Shown: positions 33,966 to 46,396, numbered from the stretch's first letter. The stretch: 64,000 nt of DNA from Epithemia pelagica (GCA_946965045.2 OX337238.1:3038001-3102000); one strand, 5' to 3'. Numbers and translations: made by a program. The notes: generated by a model from the sequence alone, not told the origin.

Positions 33966-36900
33966 TTAGGCAGATTGGGAAGTGGCCAACATGTCGTCAT
34001 AGTCTTTCCGAGCAACAATATTGCTGAGCGTTTCCCAGGCTTCCACTAAACGACGAAAGATAAAGGCCGAGTCTCCATGATTGCGATGATCGGGATGAAA
34101 TGCCTTTGATAGACTCTCAAATTTGGACTTGATTTCTGATGTCGTTGCATCATGTGAGACACCAAGGATATCGTAATGCGTTGCATTACTACTATAAAAT
34201 AGGGCAACATCCTGAGATGGTGATTTCGCATTTCCTTCTAGAAGGATGGAGACTTTCTCATGAGCTTCGACCATGCTAGCTGCATGTTCCCGAGTACGCC
34301 GTTCTCGCTCCTCCATAAACAACCGCTTTAGGTTTGTACCGCTGAACGCATAACGAGAACAACGATAACCATTCATATCTTTCAAAAAGCAGACACTTGT
34401 GGATCGATCAGTTCCTTTGCTAAGAGCTTTCTTGAAAGCAATTGTTCGGTAGTGATCAGTCTCAGCCTTATCAACTGCATCCTTCGTAGTAGCGAGTTCA
34501 TGTCCAAACAGGTCCTCACGCCGCTTGTCCAGGAAAGAATACAACCCTCTCGAGCGACGCGCATGGTCCATTTCATACAAAGTACCCTCGAAGTGTTCCT
34601 CGATATAGTCGGAGCTGACAACGATGCTGTAGCGAAAGAGGACAACAGGAGTAAGAAACAGCCAACCATTGATGATTGAAACCAAATATATTCCTACCTG
34701 AAGCTTCCTTCCGCACCCTGACGAGCAGCACGTCCCTTGATCTGGATTTCTTCAGACAATTTCGGTGAGAAGAAAGCCTGAATTACATGTGCACCACCGG
34801 CGTTCAACATCGCTCGGTCATAATTCTTGAAATCGGTACCACGGCCATAGTCGCGAATCATCAATGAGATAGCCCCCTTGTGAGTGGCCTTTATAAATGC
34901 AGAATCTTTTTCGGTGCTCGATGTCGTTTCCGTAATGACTTGCGTGATGCCCTTGTACGGTTGCATCGGTGATGAATTATAGAAACGGAGCAGAGCGTCA
35001 GTGTTATCAAAGAACACCAATACACTCCTCTTGACCTCGGGCGGACCGTTCCGGGAAACACGACGACGATCTATCTCATTTCGGATCTGGAGAAAATAGT
35101 CATGTTCGGAGCTGCATAGGATCACGTCTATGAAGGTATTCAAAAAAAGTGAGACGAAAATTTATTCACACAGGGCTGAGCTCCAAGACATCGGATACGT
35201 ACCTTCGGCACTGTCGCTGGCAAATCGAAGTCTATTTTCGCCGTAGACAGACGGAAGATAAGAAAAGTGGTTAATTCCATACACAGATGTGAGAACCCCC
35301 CTTTTCTTCTTTGTTGAGCGACTTGAGCGTTCCGGTAACACCAAGTATGAAGTCATATAGCAAAGGTACTTCAGCGAACGACACTTTTCCAATGCCAAGG
35401 ATAAAACCAAGATTTGACTTCATCTGTTCGCTACCAACATTTCCCATTTCATACTCTTTCATGTAGGCAAACATTGTGTGATATCCCATAACAGCGGTAG
35501 TTGTTAATCCGTCAAAATACTTGTATCCAATCCTTCCGTCAACAACGTTGTAATCGTGACCGCCGTTACCAACTGCCTTTGCATGCACCAGCATGGCATA
35601 CATTTCATCTCGTAACAGCTCCTGCATGTCAACAGAGAAATTTCGCAAGCACCGTTCGGCCTCGAAAGAGCCAACTACTTCAATGGGATCCAATGTATCA
35701 CGATACTTCCAGATGAATTTGATCAAAGCCTCTATGTTGTCATCGGAGAGCAGAGCACCTGGGTTGAATGTATTGCCGTAGAATTCACTGTTGAAAAAGA
35801 CATCAACTTCGTCAATCAGCAAAACTCGCATGGGCGCAACATCATGTTTGTCTTGAGTTGAATCCATATGGTCAGTCGAGGATGTTTTTCGGAAGAAGCT
35901 ATAAATCACATCAGCCGAATAATTGTTAGATGCAAACTCACTTGCAACCTCATTGAGAGTTCCGTAACGAATCGATTCAGCAACCCCAAAATGAAAGAAC
36001 ATCTCAAAGAAATCTTTGTGGTCACGACCACTCAGGTATTGACTGTAGCTTACGCAGTCCACCTCAAAGTTGAACAGAGCAAGCACAATTGAAGTCACTC
36101 CCAGAACAATGGATTTTCCCTCGCCTGTCTTAACTTCCACAAGTTGATTGGACAGCTGTTTGTAATAATCGGCACAAGAGCTCAGCATGAGGAAAATTGC
36201 CACGACTTGCGCAGGGTGTGGTTTCATGAGGAAATTGGCTCCATCCTCAACCGAAGAAAGCACAATATCATTACTGTTGTGCAGTGTCCAATAAGCAAAG
36301 ATGTGTGCCATCATCTTCGAGATTTGAACGCTGTACCCTAGTGTGTAGTCACGAGCCAAGCTACGGGTAGCCCATACCAAATGATCCAAACTTTTGGCTT
36401 TCTTTTCGGGCTCACCAAGAAGAGGAAGCCGGTCCATCACAAGCTTGTTGTAAGTCTTCTCAAAGACTTCATACATGCTCTTGAACGATTCAACACAAGG
36501 GCACTCGGATTCGAGTCCATCTAAAACGTAGTCAATCGTTTGTCGTGCTGTCACCCTGTTGAACATTTCAGTTTTCCCGCTTTCAAAGCACTTGTGCTCA
36601 GATAAAAGCTGCGCTGACATCACCGCATCTTCGCCATCCATAGAACTCAACTTCAGGTAGAGATCAAGGAGGAACTTGCCACCATCTCGTGAAGATTCCA
36701 TGGAGGATTGGATAAGAGCATCGATAGAAGAGTCGATCTTTTCTCGCCAAAGTCCAAGATCCAAAGAAGATTTTTTCAAAGCAATGATTTTCCGAGCAAG
36801 CTCGATATTATCAGTTTCGGCTTCCTCGCTGATTTCTTTCACTTTCAGTAGAAAGACTCTCGTTGCATCCTCAAGCATAGATTTTGCGTAGTTGGACAAA

Positions 36901-38594
36901 TAAGCGTCTACTCCTTCAAAGGCCTTGGAGATGCATTGTAAGTGAAGAACAGAAGCATGAATACTTGCAAAGTCATCCTCAAACTTGAGAAAGGTGGCCA
37001 ACATCTTCTTGAGACGGCTTTCCATAGTTTCCGTTTCGTCCTTCACTTTCTTCAATGCATCGGACAAGAGCGACGAATATGCCTCTTTGTCCACGTGTTT
37101 CTTCAGAGACTTGGCTTGCGCCGATGATTTTACAGATTTCGATATATCTTCGTACAAGACGGTGACGTCGTACTCATTCAATGGAATTCCTTCTTGTACG
37201 TGGAACGAAATTGCGTCAATCTTTTGACTCAAATCGAGCAAACGCTGAATCACACGCAAGCGCAAGTCCTCGTATCGTGGGAATTTGCTTGCAGAATCCT
37301 GCAACGCCACAAGACCATGCGACGAGGACTCTTGAGCCACCACCAGACGGGATCCGAACGATCGTAAGGCCCGCGGAGACGACGAGCCAAACCATAGATC
37401 CATAAAGAGACTCAAATCGCGGAACTCCATATCATCCATGCAAGAATCGATATGAGACAAAAGGCTATCAATGCTATTTACCACTGAATCATGGGTTGCA
37501 TCGAAAAGCTGAACAAGGAACGGCGATTTGTCATCAATCGCCAGAATGTCTCTTGCCAACGATGCTTCTTGGAGCGTCAACCTGGCAAATGTCAAGTACA
37601 ACGCAAGTTCGTTCCGCAGATTCACCATGATAATGTTGGCAGTCGAACGCGCGTTGCTTGATTTTGACATGCTCCTATTCAACCGATCCGAGGATTCAAC
37701 AAGGGCAGAATGAAACTTCTGTACAAGACGACTTCGAATGTTGACGAAATTGTCAACTCGGCAGTTTCCGTGGAGGCGATCTACGATCCAATCTCCCAAT
37801 TTCCGAATGTTGAATCCTTTTCGTTCCTCGACGAACTTGCTCCAGTTGTCCCATTTGTTCTGACTCGACAGTTCTTCCAGCAAAACGGCGGCAGAGAAGC
37901 CTTTCTGAAGTTGGACAAGCATTGCCTCTCCTTCCGCACAAGCATGAGCCATGATAGAAGCAGTGTCTCCCTTGTCTCCAAAGGTCCAAGATTCCTCGTT
38001 CAACATATCCGCCATGTTATCTTCTACGACGTCTTGGAATGCCCTCTTCGATAAGGGCAATGATTCCAGAGAAGGATCTTCTCGCTCCCATGTATCACTG
38101 GTTTCTAGAGAATCGTCTTCCAAACATGAGGCCTCCGGAACCTGTAGAAAAGACCGAGCTTCTTTCGCCGAGAGGATCGTTCCGGATCCCAAACTTCCCA
38201 CCTTCGAAGGAGTCGCGATCTTGTCGACATTAGGAACTGGAACGTCTGTTTGGCGTTCTGGAATGAGCGGTGTTTCTTCTCGTGCAATTGAGAAGTATGG
38301 GTGCACCATGTGGTAAATGACATTGTATACAGCGATGATGAAGAAAAAGAAGACATAGAGGAACAAAACGAAGATAGTTTGCTCGTAGCATGACTCATGG
38401 AATTGCGGAGGAGAGGAATTCGAGGTTTTCGCGTCACGCCCTGATGGACGAGTGGATGGGCGCCGCGTCTTCCGAAGGACTTGGTTGTTGTTACCTCCTT
38501 TCGCTTTTGGAGTCTCCTCATTGGACACGAGCTCCTCGGAAGGAGTACGTTCCGTGAGTGACTCATCGTCACTAACCCACTGGTTCAGTGTCAT
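33966..38594 (-). CDS. Membrane-anchored SecA-type motor - J-domain protein, frame-disrupted
   Basis: Three exons, 38594-35203, 35127-34698 and 34626-33966, with introns of 75 and 71 nt at the same sites and phases as in the gene at 1182-7969; exon 2 is 430 nt in both. Visible features: a membrane segment near residues 73-96 (IFVLFLYVFFFFIIAVYNV), helical middle regions, Walker A EVKTGEGKS (about 36112-36145), LLIDEVDVFF (about 35800-35830), GVTGTLKSL, RDYGRGTDF, IKGRAARQG, and a C-terminal J domain with FHPDHRN (about 34090). It has no GTPase domain. A run of six Cs at 35296-35301 shifts the frame by +1 relative to the paralogue: one frame ends EEKGGSHICVWN, while the conserved continuation SVYGINHFSYLPSVYG lies in the next. 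Removing one base makes the total exactly 1,493 codons. It is either a recent lesion or a sequence error. An alternative ATG is at 38684. Confidence 0.78.
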
Positions 38595-39339
38595 GGTGAT
38601 CGGCTGCAACTCCACCCACAGTACGGAAACAAGGATGGCCCGAACGAAAAAAACTGGAAGACCATCCAACTGGTCCGTTTCCATCTGCACGCAGGCAAGA
38701 CTTTGCGGTGAAGGAAGATTTTAGACTTTTCTGGGAAGATCACGTTCGCGTGATGCTGGACATCAGTCTGTGTCCCAACCGTTCAGTCACATGAAAGCCA
38801 ACCGCCATGGACGAATTCCTTTTCCGAAAGTCCGAAACTTCCGCCGTATCGCAAACGAAATCATTCATCCGTGTCGAACTTGGAGTGTGACACATGCTGC
38901 CGCCAACACGGACTCTGCGAGACACATTGCATCTTGTCGATACAAAAGAGGTCCTCGTTCGGTCCTATCAAACCAACTATCGGAAGCGCTCGCTGTTGAG
39001 TAGTACGACTGATAAGAACTTGTTTGTCATCATGGTAGGAAAGGGCGATCAGCAGTGGTGTCAATGTCATCTTGTCAGGAATTTAGATACTCAAATATTA
39101 GTGGGGTATGTGGATCTTCCAAAGGAACCAGTTGCATCTGAGGAGTAAATACAATAAAACCTTCTATATCATTGCTAGTTTAGAATCCCAGCGGTTGATG
39201 GAAGGTAGAGTTAAAGGCGTCCCTACTAACAATAGGTTATGTTGTCCGTCAGAGACGGTCAGTGACAGACTGTGGGACGATGGCAATGAAGAAGGAGGAT
39301 GACGAGGAATGGAAAAGAACCATGGCAGCAGCCACGAAA
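38595..39339. other. Intergenic, about 0.75 kb
   Basis: 5' flank of the second SecA-like gene. A plus-strand ORF 38894-39148 (84 aa, ATG start) shows no recognisable domain, and I do not call it. Confidence 0.3.
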
Positions 39340-40130
39340 ATGCGAGATATGGCACATCCCATGGACGACAAGCCATTGTCACATGAAACCCATCGTCCTC
39401 GTTCGTTTCACAGTTCATATTTGCGAATGGCCATGACGCAAACTCCCAAGATTACTTTGGGCGTCGCCCTGTTCGAGAGGTCTAGGTAGAGCCTAGCTAC
39501 GTTCCAAACGCCGTCCCTTACGGTTGAGACAATGATTTGATTTCTGGCCCAATACAGACCCGGTAGCAAAAACAATCCAGTGATAAAGCGAGCCAAAGCC
39601 AATCGGTCTACGGAGGGAAAGCAGAAAGCAGTCATTGTCAAAAAGCGAGAACCAAAAAGTGACAGTCAGCGCAGGGCTATTCAAGAGAACCAAACAAGGT
39701 GGTCCGAAGGAATATCTTGAGCTGCGAGTCAACCTAAATTGTACGTCATGCCTCAAATTACGAGTAATAATCTATCATCCATCGAGCCCGATCAGATTCT
39801 AGAGAGACTTATCCATTCACATTTGAAAGAGAAGGCTATAATAAAAATAAATTCAGTCTTGTAGGGACTGGGGGACTTACGTGGAAGTTGCTCTTGCTCA
39901 CTTTTTCCTTTCTGATCATATCTGCGTCGCGCATCTCTCTATCAGCCACGGAAAACCCGATCAAAGCGACGTGAGTCATATTGCACGGATACGCAACATC
40001 ACTGCTCGTCGTCTTCACCTCATCAACTTGCCCTGCCGGGAATTGGATCACTGGATTCAGATGTCCTGTTTCAAACTATGCCGTCCGTCCAAATGTGACG
40101 TACCACACAAACCACAGTGATTCGAAGGAT
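39340..40130. repeat. Direct repeat, left copy
   Basis: About 0.8 kb of this stretch recurs in the same orientation at 43030-43870, with small indels. Anchors are GTGATAAAGCGAGCCAAAGC (39579 and 43291), CATCCATCGAGCCCGATCAG, and TGGTTTGTGTGGTA on the minus strand. The two copies flank the cupin gene. Confidence 0.75.
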
Positions 40131-40207
40131 CGTAACCCTGCAACGAAGACTACTACAGCAGCAACTAGGATGATGATCGAAAAGAAAAAAATGAACAACA
40201 GCGACAT
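39408..40207 (-). pseudogene. Degenerate small secretory-type gene inside the direct repeat
   Basis: On the minus strand, ATG 40207 opens a frame with a leader (LLFIFFFSIIILVAAVVVFV) followed by LWFVWYVTFGRTA, then a TAG. The frame continues as FETGHLNPVIQFPAGQVDEVKTT. The right repeat copy reads GRTAYVETGQSNPVSQFPPE at the same place with TAT instead of TAG, which supports ancient coding. A donor GTAAGT at 39880 and an acceptor before 39616 could add an exon (DRLALARFITGLFLLPGL), but phases do not fit cleanly. The right copy has its own stops. I cannot name the family. Confidence 0.3.
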
Positions 40208-40349
40208 AAACGACGACTGAAGCAACAACAACAAGCAACTCTTTTGACTAATAGGGTTTTGACGCGACTTTTGAATGGCAACGAGCGATCCGAATCATAA
40301 TCACCTTAATTAGTTCCTCCAAGGCCGGGTCGGCTCCTCCTACTTTGTT

Positions 40350-40631
40350 CTAACTCGCTGCATTGAACGAAATCATAGTCGACTTCACCGCGGCCTTGAG
40401 ATTTTGCCAAAGTTTCTTGGCGTTCCCGAAATCATTGCCGACAGCAATTTTCAAGTCAAAGGGCAAACCACCCGTGATGGTAACATCGAGTGCAGTAGTG
40501 TACATGGTCATGGTGGCTTCTTTGAGGCTGTCCAATCCACAAACTTGCTTGTTCCAATGCAATGAGTGGCAAAGGTTGTCCCGCAACACAATTTCATACA
40601 CCACGGTACATACCGGCTTTCGAGACACCAC
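40350..40631 (-). CDS. Possible orphan exon, unrecognised
   Basis: A 93-codon frame without an ATG at its 5' end (opens after TGA). It has coding-like codon choice and the segment LDVTITGGLPFDLKIAVGND. It may be an exon of an unrecognised gene or a remnant. No domain recognised. Confidence 0.25.
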   Translation of the reverse strand: MVSRKPVCTVVYEIVLRDNLCHSLHWNKQVCGLDSLKEATMTMYTTALDVTITGGLPFDLKIAVGNDFGNAKKLWQNLKAAVKSTMISFNAAS

Positions 40632-40914
40632 CGACGATCAGTTGCGTCACTCCACTGCCCTTGCCATTTTCCTCCATCGCATCGTTTTTTTCTACTACCT
40701 ACAACGCACACCTCGACCAGATGCTCGGCTCTTTCCCCTACTTTCGTTTAACTCGTCGTCGTTGCACTGAAAACCACACGACTCCGTGTGGACGCAGCGG
40801 AGCGTTGCTGAGGATTTTCATTGTCTATTGCAATTCTAGAAAAATGGAAGATGACCCTTCCATGCCCTGTTCTTTCATCTTGTCTCCCCCAATGGCAGCA
40901 CAGTACCCATCATG
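40632..40914. other. Intergenic
   Basis: Region between the orphan frame and the cupin gene stop. Nothing recognised. Confidence 0.3.
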
Positions 40915-42401
40915 TTAGCAATTCGCGTTGGAAATTTCGGCGGGGGTGTCGCCTTCGACCACTGGTATCCGATTGTTGTTTCCACACGATGTGGCACCTG
41001 TCTGGTACAAGAACGGATTCTCCCGTACTTCTTCAGCCCACCCATAGTTGTTGTCCATGGCCGTGGGTTTCATCCACCAATACACCATAATCATGGGCAA
41101 ATCCAAGGTCCCTTCCCCGCCATCGTCGTCCAGATTGTCGGTGGTATCAAATTCGTGGGGCGTAAAGCTCCGGTGGGCGTGAAAGCCATACGGCGTTCCG
41201 CCAAAATTACCCTTGCTGGCAAAGGTGTGCGCTTCCGTGTCAATCCCCGACACATTGGACCAGGTCCGCCACCACCCTCGACCGGCAATTTGCCAATATC
41301 CCTCTTGAGCCGCGTGTCGGTGACTGGGATAACACACTCCCCCTTCCATGGCGGCAAAGCCCAAGACGGAATACGTGTCACGATGCGGGAACATTTGCCA
41401 AAGGTACTCCGCAACATATCGGGTGGGGCCGCCAGTAATGTAAAATTATCCGCACCCGGTTCTGGCAGGGATACTACGCCTTTGACCAAATCGACCAGGG
41501 CTTGGGGAAAGACGGCCAATTCTTTGCCAGTGGCATCGGTGGAATTGGTAAACAGAATCTCGGAGGAACCATCACGCGACGATGTTCCATTGTCGTCGTC
41601 GTCGAAAACCACCAGATAGGTTCCAAAACTCACCACCAAACCAATGAGTACCACCAACAGGATGGTATTGGTAGTGAAGAGTCGTCGAGCGCGATTGTCC
41701 ACAAGGAGCTCTGTCGGTCCATCCTCATCATTGTGATGGTCTTCCACTTCAGAAACATTTGTACGACCCGATAACCCGGCAGCACCGTCCTCGATATCTC
41801 CACCGGCTGCCATGAATTCCGGTTCTTGTCCATTATTGGCTGCCATGGATTCCGGTTCTTCCCCCTCATTTATTGCCATGGATTCCGGTTCTTCCCCATG
41901 ATCATTATTACCACCATCATTGCGCCGAGACAAATCCACCATGGCAATGTCCCCCAGGTTCTCGTCGTTGCCTGGATCCATCACTCCTTCACTACGAGGA
42001 GGCGACGACGATGGAGGAACTTCTTGGACATGCATGTCATCCTCGACAAATGCCTCCGGTGTGTTGGCAGGTTCATAAAAAATGATTTCGTCTTCTCCTC
42101 CTCCTTTTGTAGGTCCATACATGGTTTCCTCATCCATTGTTTCTTGCACCTTTTCTTCTTCTCCTTCTTCTTCTTCCTTCACGGAAAATGTCATCCCATC
42201 TTCTTTTCCGTCGTCGTCGTCGTTGGTGGTGGATCAATTAGGATCTTCTTCATTCATAGGACCGTCGTCGTCGTCGTTGTTGTTGTTGTTGTTGTCACCA
42301 CCAGTCGTCATTGTCGTCAGAGGGTCCGTCATGGCCGACGGCTCCTTGGTCATGTTTTCTTCTTCCAAATCCAACGAGGATGACATGATTTTCTGTTCCA
42401 T
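40915..42401 (-). pseudogene. Membrane-anchored cupin resembling DMSP lyase, disrupted
   Basis: An acidic N-terminal part with PESMA-type repeats is followed by one membrane segment (TNTILLVVLIGLVVSFGTYLVV) and a lumenal or extracellular domain, as in a type II membrane protein. The distal domain has the metal-binding cupin pattern YPSHRHAAQEGYWQIAGRG, then FTPHEFDTTDN and LPMIMVYWW. These resemble the H-x-H...E, H and LLALY.W motifs of DddL/DddQ-type dimethylsulfoniopropionate lyases. Two lesions: an in-frame TGA at 42234-42236 within an Asn/Asp tract, and a one-base frame change at or near the A-run 41442-41445, after which the cupin is read in another frame. Allowing one inserted base makes 42401-40915 an exact multiple of three. 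If ATG 42194 is the real start, only the frameshift remains. It could be a sequence error rather than decay. Confidence 0.6.
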
Positions 42402-43029
42402 GCACTTTTATCCTCGGTTTTTTTGGATCTAATAGCGCAACGATGAGGATTGACGGTGTCCAAGAAGAGCCACCCAAAGTCGTGATTAGTCGATAGTTAG
42501 CCCCCAGCGAGATTAGTGACTGAGTAGGTTCCAATCTTCTGTTAGACTTAAACCACATAAAGTACGACACACATGCGACTATTTGACTATGATTGGGAGT
42601 AAACGCATGTGCCGAAGAAAAAGTATCTTTGGCAATCGGCATTCGATAAGACGACCGGAAGGCGACCAAGATTCATGGTGGCGTGAATCCGGAAGCACAT
42701 GTTCGAATTCACCCGACAATGGATCAATCCCTGAACGCCAATGATTCTTGGCCTTTCTCCCAAGCAACTACCTCTAGCTAGTTGGCGGTGTTGTACCTAT
42801 CACGTCCGTCTTGGTCCAATCACGGGCCGAGCGCATCGGTCGACCGTAGCCACTGGGAAGTTCCATCCTTCGCAAGCATGGAAAATCTCTCTCTCTCTCT
42901 CTCCTCACTATGTAGGATCTTACATCAATCAACATGCTTGGAATTGTCCATTGCTATAGATCACGATACTTGCAAACGAACCAACTGTCAAACTCACTCG
43001 GCCTTGTCTCAATCCCCGACATGTGGTAC
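42402..43029. other. Intergenic, 5' flank of cupin gene
   Basis: Contains a short CT microsatellite (about 42888-42903). No gene seen. Confidence 0.35.
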
Positions 43030-43870
43030 ATTTCATGGACGACGACAAGCCATGGTCACAGGGAAGATATTGTCCTCGTTCGTGTCACAGTTCCTGTTTG
43101 CGAATGATGGTAGCAAACAGGATGCAACCTCCCAAGATCGTACTTCTACGAAAAAGGTAAAGGTCTTGCTAGAGGTGGAGGCGAGCTAGAGGTTCCAAAC
43201 GGTCACTCAAGGCTGAGAGAATCTGCCTTTTTCTGACTTGTCAGCCATTACAGAATAGAATACAAATCCGGTACCAACAACAACCCTGTGATAAAGCGAG
43301 CCAAAGCCAATCGGTCTACTCGTACGTGTAGGGACAGGTAATAGTCAATCCTCTCAATGCGAGCAGAACCAAAAAGTGACGGTCAGCTCAGGGCTATTCT
43401 AGAACCGAACCAGATGGTCCGAAGGCTGTTGACGGTCTCATCAAGCTCCATGGAATATCTTGAGCTGCGAGTCAATCAATTGTATAAGTATTTCTTCATA
43501 TTAATGTAGCATCCATCGAGCCCGATCAGATTCTAAAGACTCATCCATTCACATTGGTACGGGAGGCTGTAATCAAGATGAATTCAATCTTGTAGGGACT
43601 GGGGGGCTGACGTGGCACTCGCTCTTGCTCACTTTTCCCCTTTCTGATATTCCTCATTTCTCCATCGCGCATCTCTCTAGCGTTTAGACGACATGGGTCA
43701 TGTTGCACGGCTACAATACGCAACATCGCTTCTCGTCGTCTTCACCTCACCAACTTGCTCTGGTGGGAACTGGCTCACTGGATTTGATTGTCCTGTTTCA
43801 ACATATGCCGTCCGTCCGAATGTCCCGTACCACACAAACCACAGTGATTGGACGGATCGTGTCATGTTGG
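43030..43870. repeat. Direct repeat, right copy
   Basis: Right partner of 39340-40130, in the same orientation. It carries the minus-strand frame WFVWYGTFGRTAYVETG, which the left copy interrupts. The GTAAGT donor of the left copy is GTCAGC here. Confidence 0.75.
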
Positions 43871-44006
43871 CTCAACATCTTGGAAGAACCATGTCACTTG
43901 TTTGAGATTTGTGATGGAAAAACTAACGACTCCTCACAAATTCTGAACACGAGGTCACCTCAAACTTGGCTCTCATAAAATTGTCATTTCGACAAAATCA
44001 CTCATC

Positions 44007-46396
44007 ATGTGTTCGACAACGTCCTCTCTTGCCAATTCCTTTCTGCTTGTGCTTCTTCTTGCTTTGTCATCCTCCTCAAGCCATGCCATTGAGTTTCCCA
44101 ATCTTCGGCACCTGTCCCAACTTGCGGCGCAAGGAGATTTGGAGGACCGACTTCATGTGAAATTCAATCCTCCGCAAGCATCGGCTACTACTAGCAGCGG
44201 CAACACCACCACCACCACAAAGGAGGCCAATCTCGACAATGACAGCGACCAAGAAGATGTCATTTTGTGGGAACGTGCCAACGATATCTTACAGAATGTC
44301 TTGAGCGACGACTGCCATGCCGTTGAGCGACTGTTTCGTCCCGCGGGTCGTTTCGAAGATGCTCATCGTGAGGCCGGATTGACGCGTTGGTTCGTGTACG
44401 ATTGCAGCACCAACAACAGTACTACGAACACGACGCAAGATCCACCCGAGGAACACGGCGACGACTCGGGTACACAAGCTACGGAAACCTCGGGTCACAT
44501 GGCCGTGTCGGCTCTGACCAAACTCCAAGAATGGTTCGACCATATCGACGACCCCAACCAAGATTCTGTGTGGAGTATGGAATTTGTCACTGCAGAACAC
44601 AAGGTGGAAGAAACGGTCCTTGCTGGAAGTCGACAAGACATTCCCATTTCCACGAGGGACCAAGCTTTGGAGACCGGACCTACCGGTTTGTCAACCTCAA
44701 CCACCTCGGCCATTCCGAACGATCCCTTGCTGTCATTCCAAGATCATTACGACGCCATTCAATTGCCTGCAGCATGGCAGATCATGACCGATTCCAACGC
44801 GTGGCCGCAATGCAAAAATGTGGTAGTCCAGGTACTGGACTCTGGATGGGATACCGATCATGTTGATTCGGGAGGTATGTTCGTTCCGCATCCGATAGGA
44901 CTGGCGGATTGTTTGCTCTCGTCTTTATGTAACACGTATGGAGACTCCTCACGACTTGCATTTGCTCTTCTTCTGCAGTCAATCAATGGACCAATCCAGG
45001 CGAGGACTGTTCGGGAACCGGCAGTGGCAATGGTATCGACGATGACAACAATGGTTTTGTGGACGACTGTCATGGATACAATCATGGCGATCGAACCTCG
45101 GCCAATCTCGTTGGGAGTAGCAATCATGGAAGTCATTGCACCGGTACCATTGGTGCGACCACCGACAATGATTTGGGTGTCGCTGGAGTGGCAGGAGGAC
45201 GAGGAAATCATCCGGGTGTTTCCATTTTGACATCTGTCGGATTTGGTCGAGTCGGATCGCGGGGATTTGCCGAAGCCATTGTGTACGGTGCCGATATGGG
45301 CTCTCACATTAGTTCCAATTCGTGGGGATACACCTCTCCCAATGTCGCCGATCGAGCCGTCTTGGAAGCCATTAGTTTTGCCACTTCCCGAGAGGTTCTG
45401 GTTGTCTTTGCGGCTGGCAACAGCAATTCCAATCAAGCTTTTTATCCAGCCTTTTCCAATGAAGTGGTTGCTGTGGCCGCAACCGACAATACGGGAGCTG
45501 CCGCCTCCTTTACCAATTACGGATCGTGGGTGGATATTGCCGCGCCTGGTGTCCGTATTGCCTCGACTGGATTGTCGGCGTCTCAACCCAGTGTGAATTC
45601 CGATGAATACTTGTATTTGAGTGGTACCAGTATGGCGTGTCCTCACGTGTCCGGTGTCCTGGCCTTGGGAAAATGTTTGAATCCCTCCGCCACCTCGGCC
45701 GAATTGAAAGGCTGTTTGCTAAACACGGCCACTCCGCTCAACAGCAACCGGGATCTCGGCCGAGGTATGGTCAATCCACCCGAGTTTCTCAAATGTGTCC
45801 AGACCATTGCAACGGACTCGTCACCAACCGTATCGCCCACACAGAGTCCCACCGATAAGCCATCAACGGCCACTCCGACCAGCACGCCTACTAGCAATCC
45901 CACTGCAGCTCCTGCCAACAATCAATGTCGGGTCGATCAATGTCAAGAGGCCACACCGGATATTGCGGGATGTGCCAGCTGCCGTTCTTGTCAAGAGGCG
46001 GTTTGTGAAGCCGATGCCTTTTGTTGTGGCAACGAATGGGATGGTCTTTGCGTGATTCAAGCACGCGATTTGTGTCCCTGTCCATGCGCACGAAATGACG
46101 ACGAATGTACTTCAGGCTGCGGCAATTGCCGTCAAATACGAAGCAACGAAGAAGGCTGTTCCTGTGAGTCCTGTCGTGACCAAGTGTGTGCCCTCGCTCC
46201 CGACTGTTGTACCCAAGGCTGGGGACTCTTGTGTGCGGTCCGTGCCGTTTTGTTTTGTGACACTTGTACAAGTAGTGCTGCATCCACCACCTCGTCCACC
46301 AAAGACCATCCATTGGACGCTCTAGAACTCAAGCATAAAGATCAGGAATCCATGATTGCGGCCCTCTTTTCTCCCACAGATACGAATCATAATTAA
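44007..46396 (+). CDS. Secreted subtilisin-like serine protease (S8)
   Basis: Two exons, 44007-44874 and 44979-46396, with a 104-nt phase-1 intron (GGGAG/GTATGT ... CTGCAG/TCAATC); 761 aa. A signal peptide (SFLLVLLLALSSSSSHA) and a propeptide-like region precede the S8 domain. The catalytic triad is complete: Asp in VVVQVLDSGWD, His in SNHGSHCTGTIGA, Ser in LSGTSMACPHVSG. The oxyanion Asn is in VVFAAGNSNSN. The NGIDDDNNGFVDDCHGYN loop is common in bacterial and algal subtilases. After the protease comes a Pro/Thr/Ser linker (SPTQSPTDKPST), then two Cys-rich modules with a CC..(E)WD..C pattern, possibly for binding to the cell wall or matrix. Likely secreted and degrading extracellular proteins. 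Confidence 0.92.

Noticed and set aside
42295-42669. Minus-strand ORF upstream of the cupin gene
   Set aside because: It overlaps the Asn/Asp repeat tract in a different frame from the cupin N-terminus and has no recognisable feature.
39340-43870. LTR retrotransposon with the direct repeats as LTRs
   Set aside because: The intervening DNA holds no gag, reverse transcriptase or integrase motifs, and the repeats lack clear TG..CA ends and primer-binding sites.
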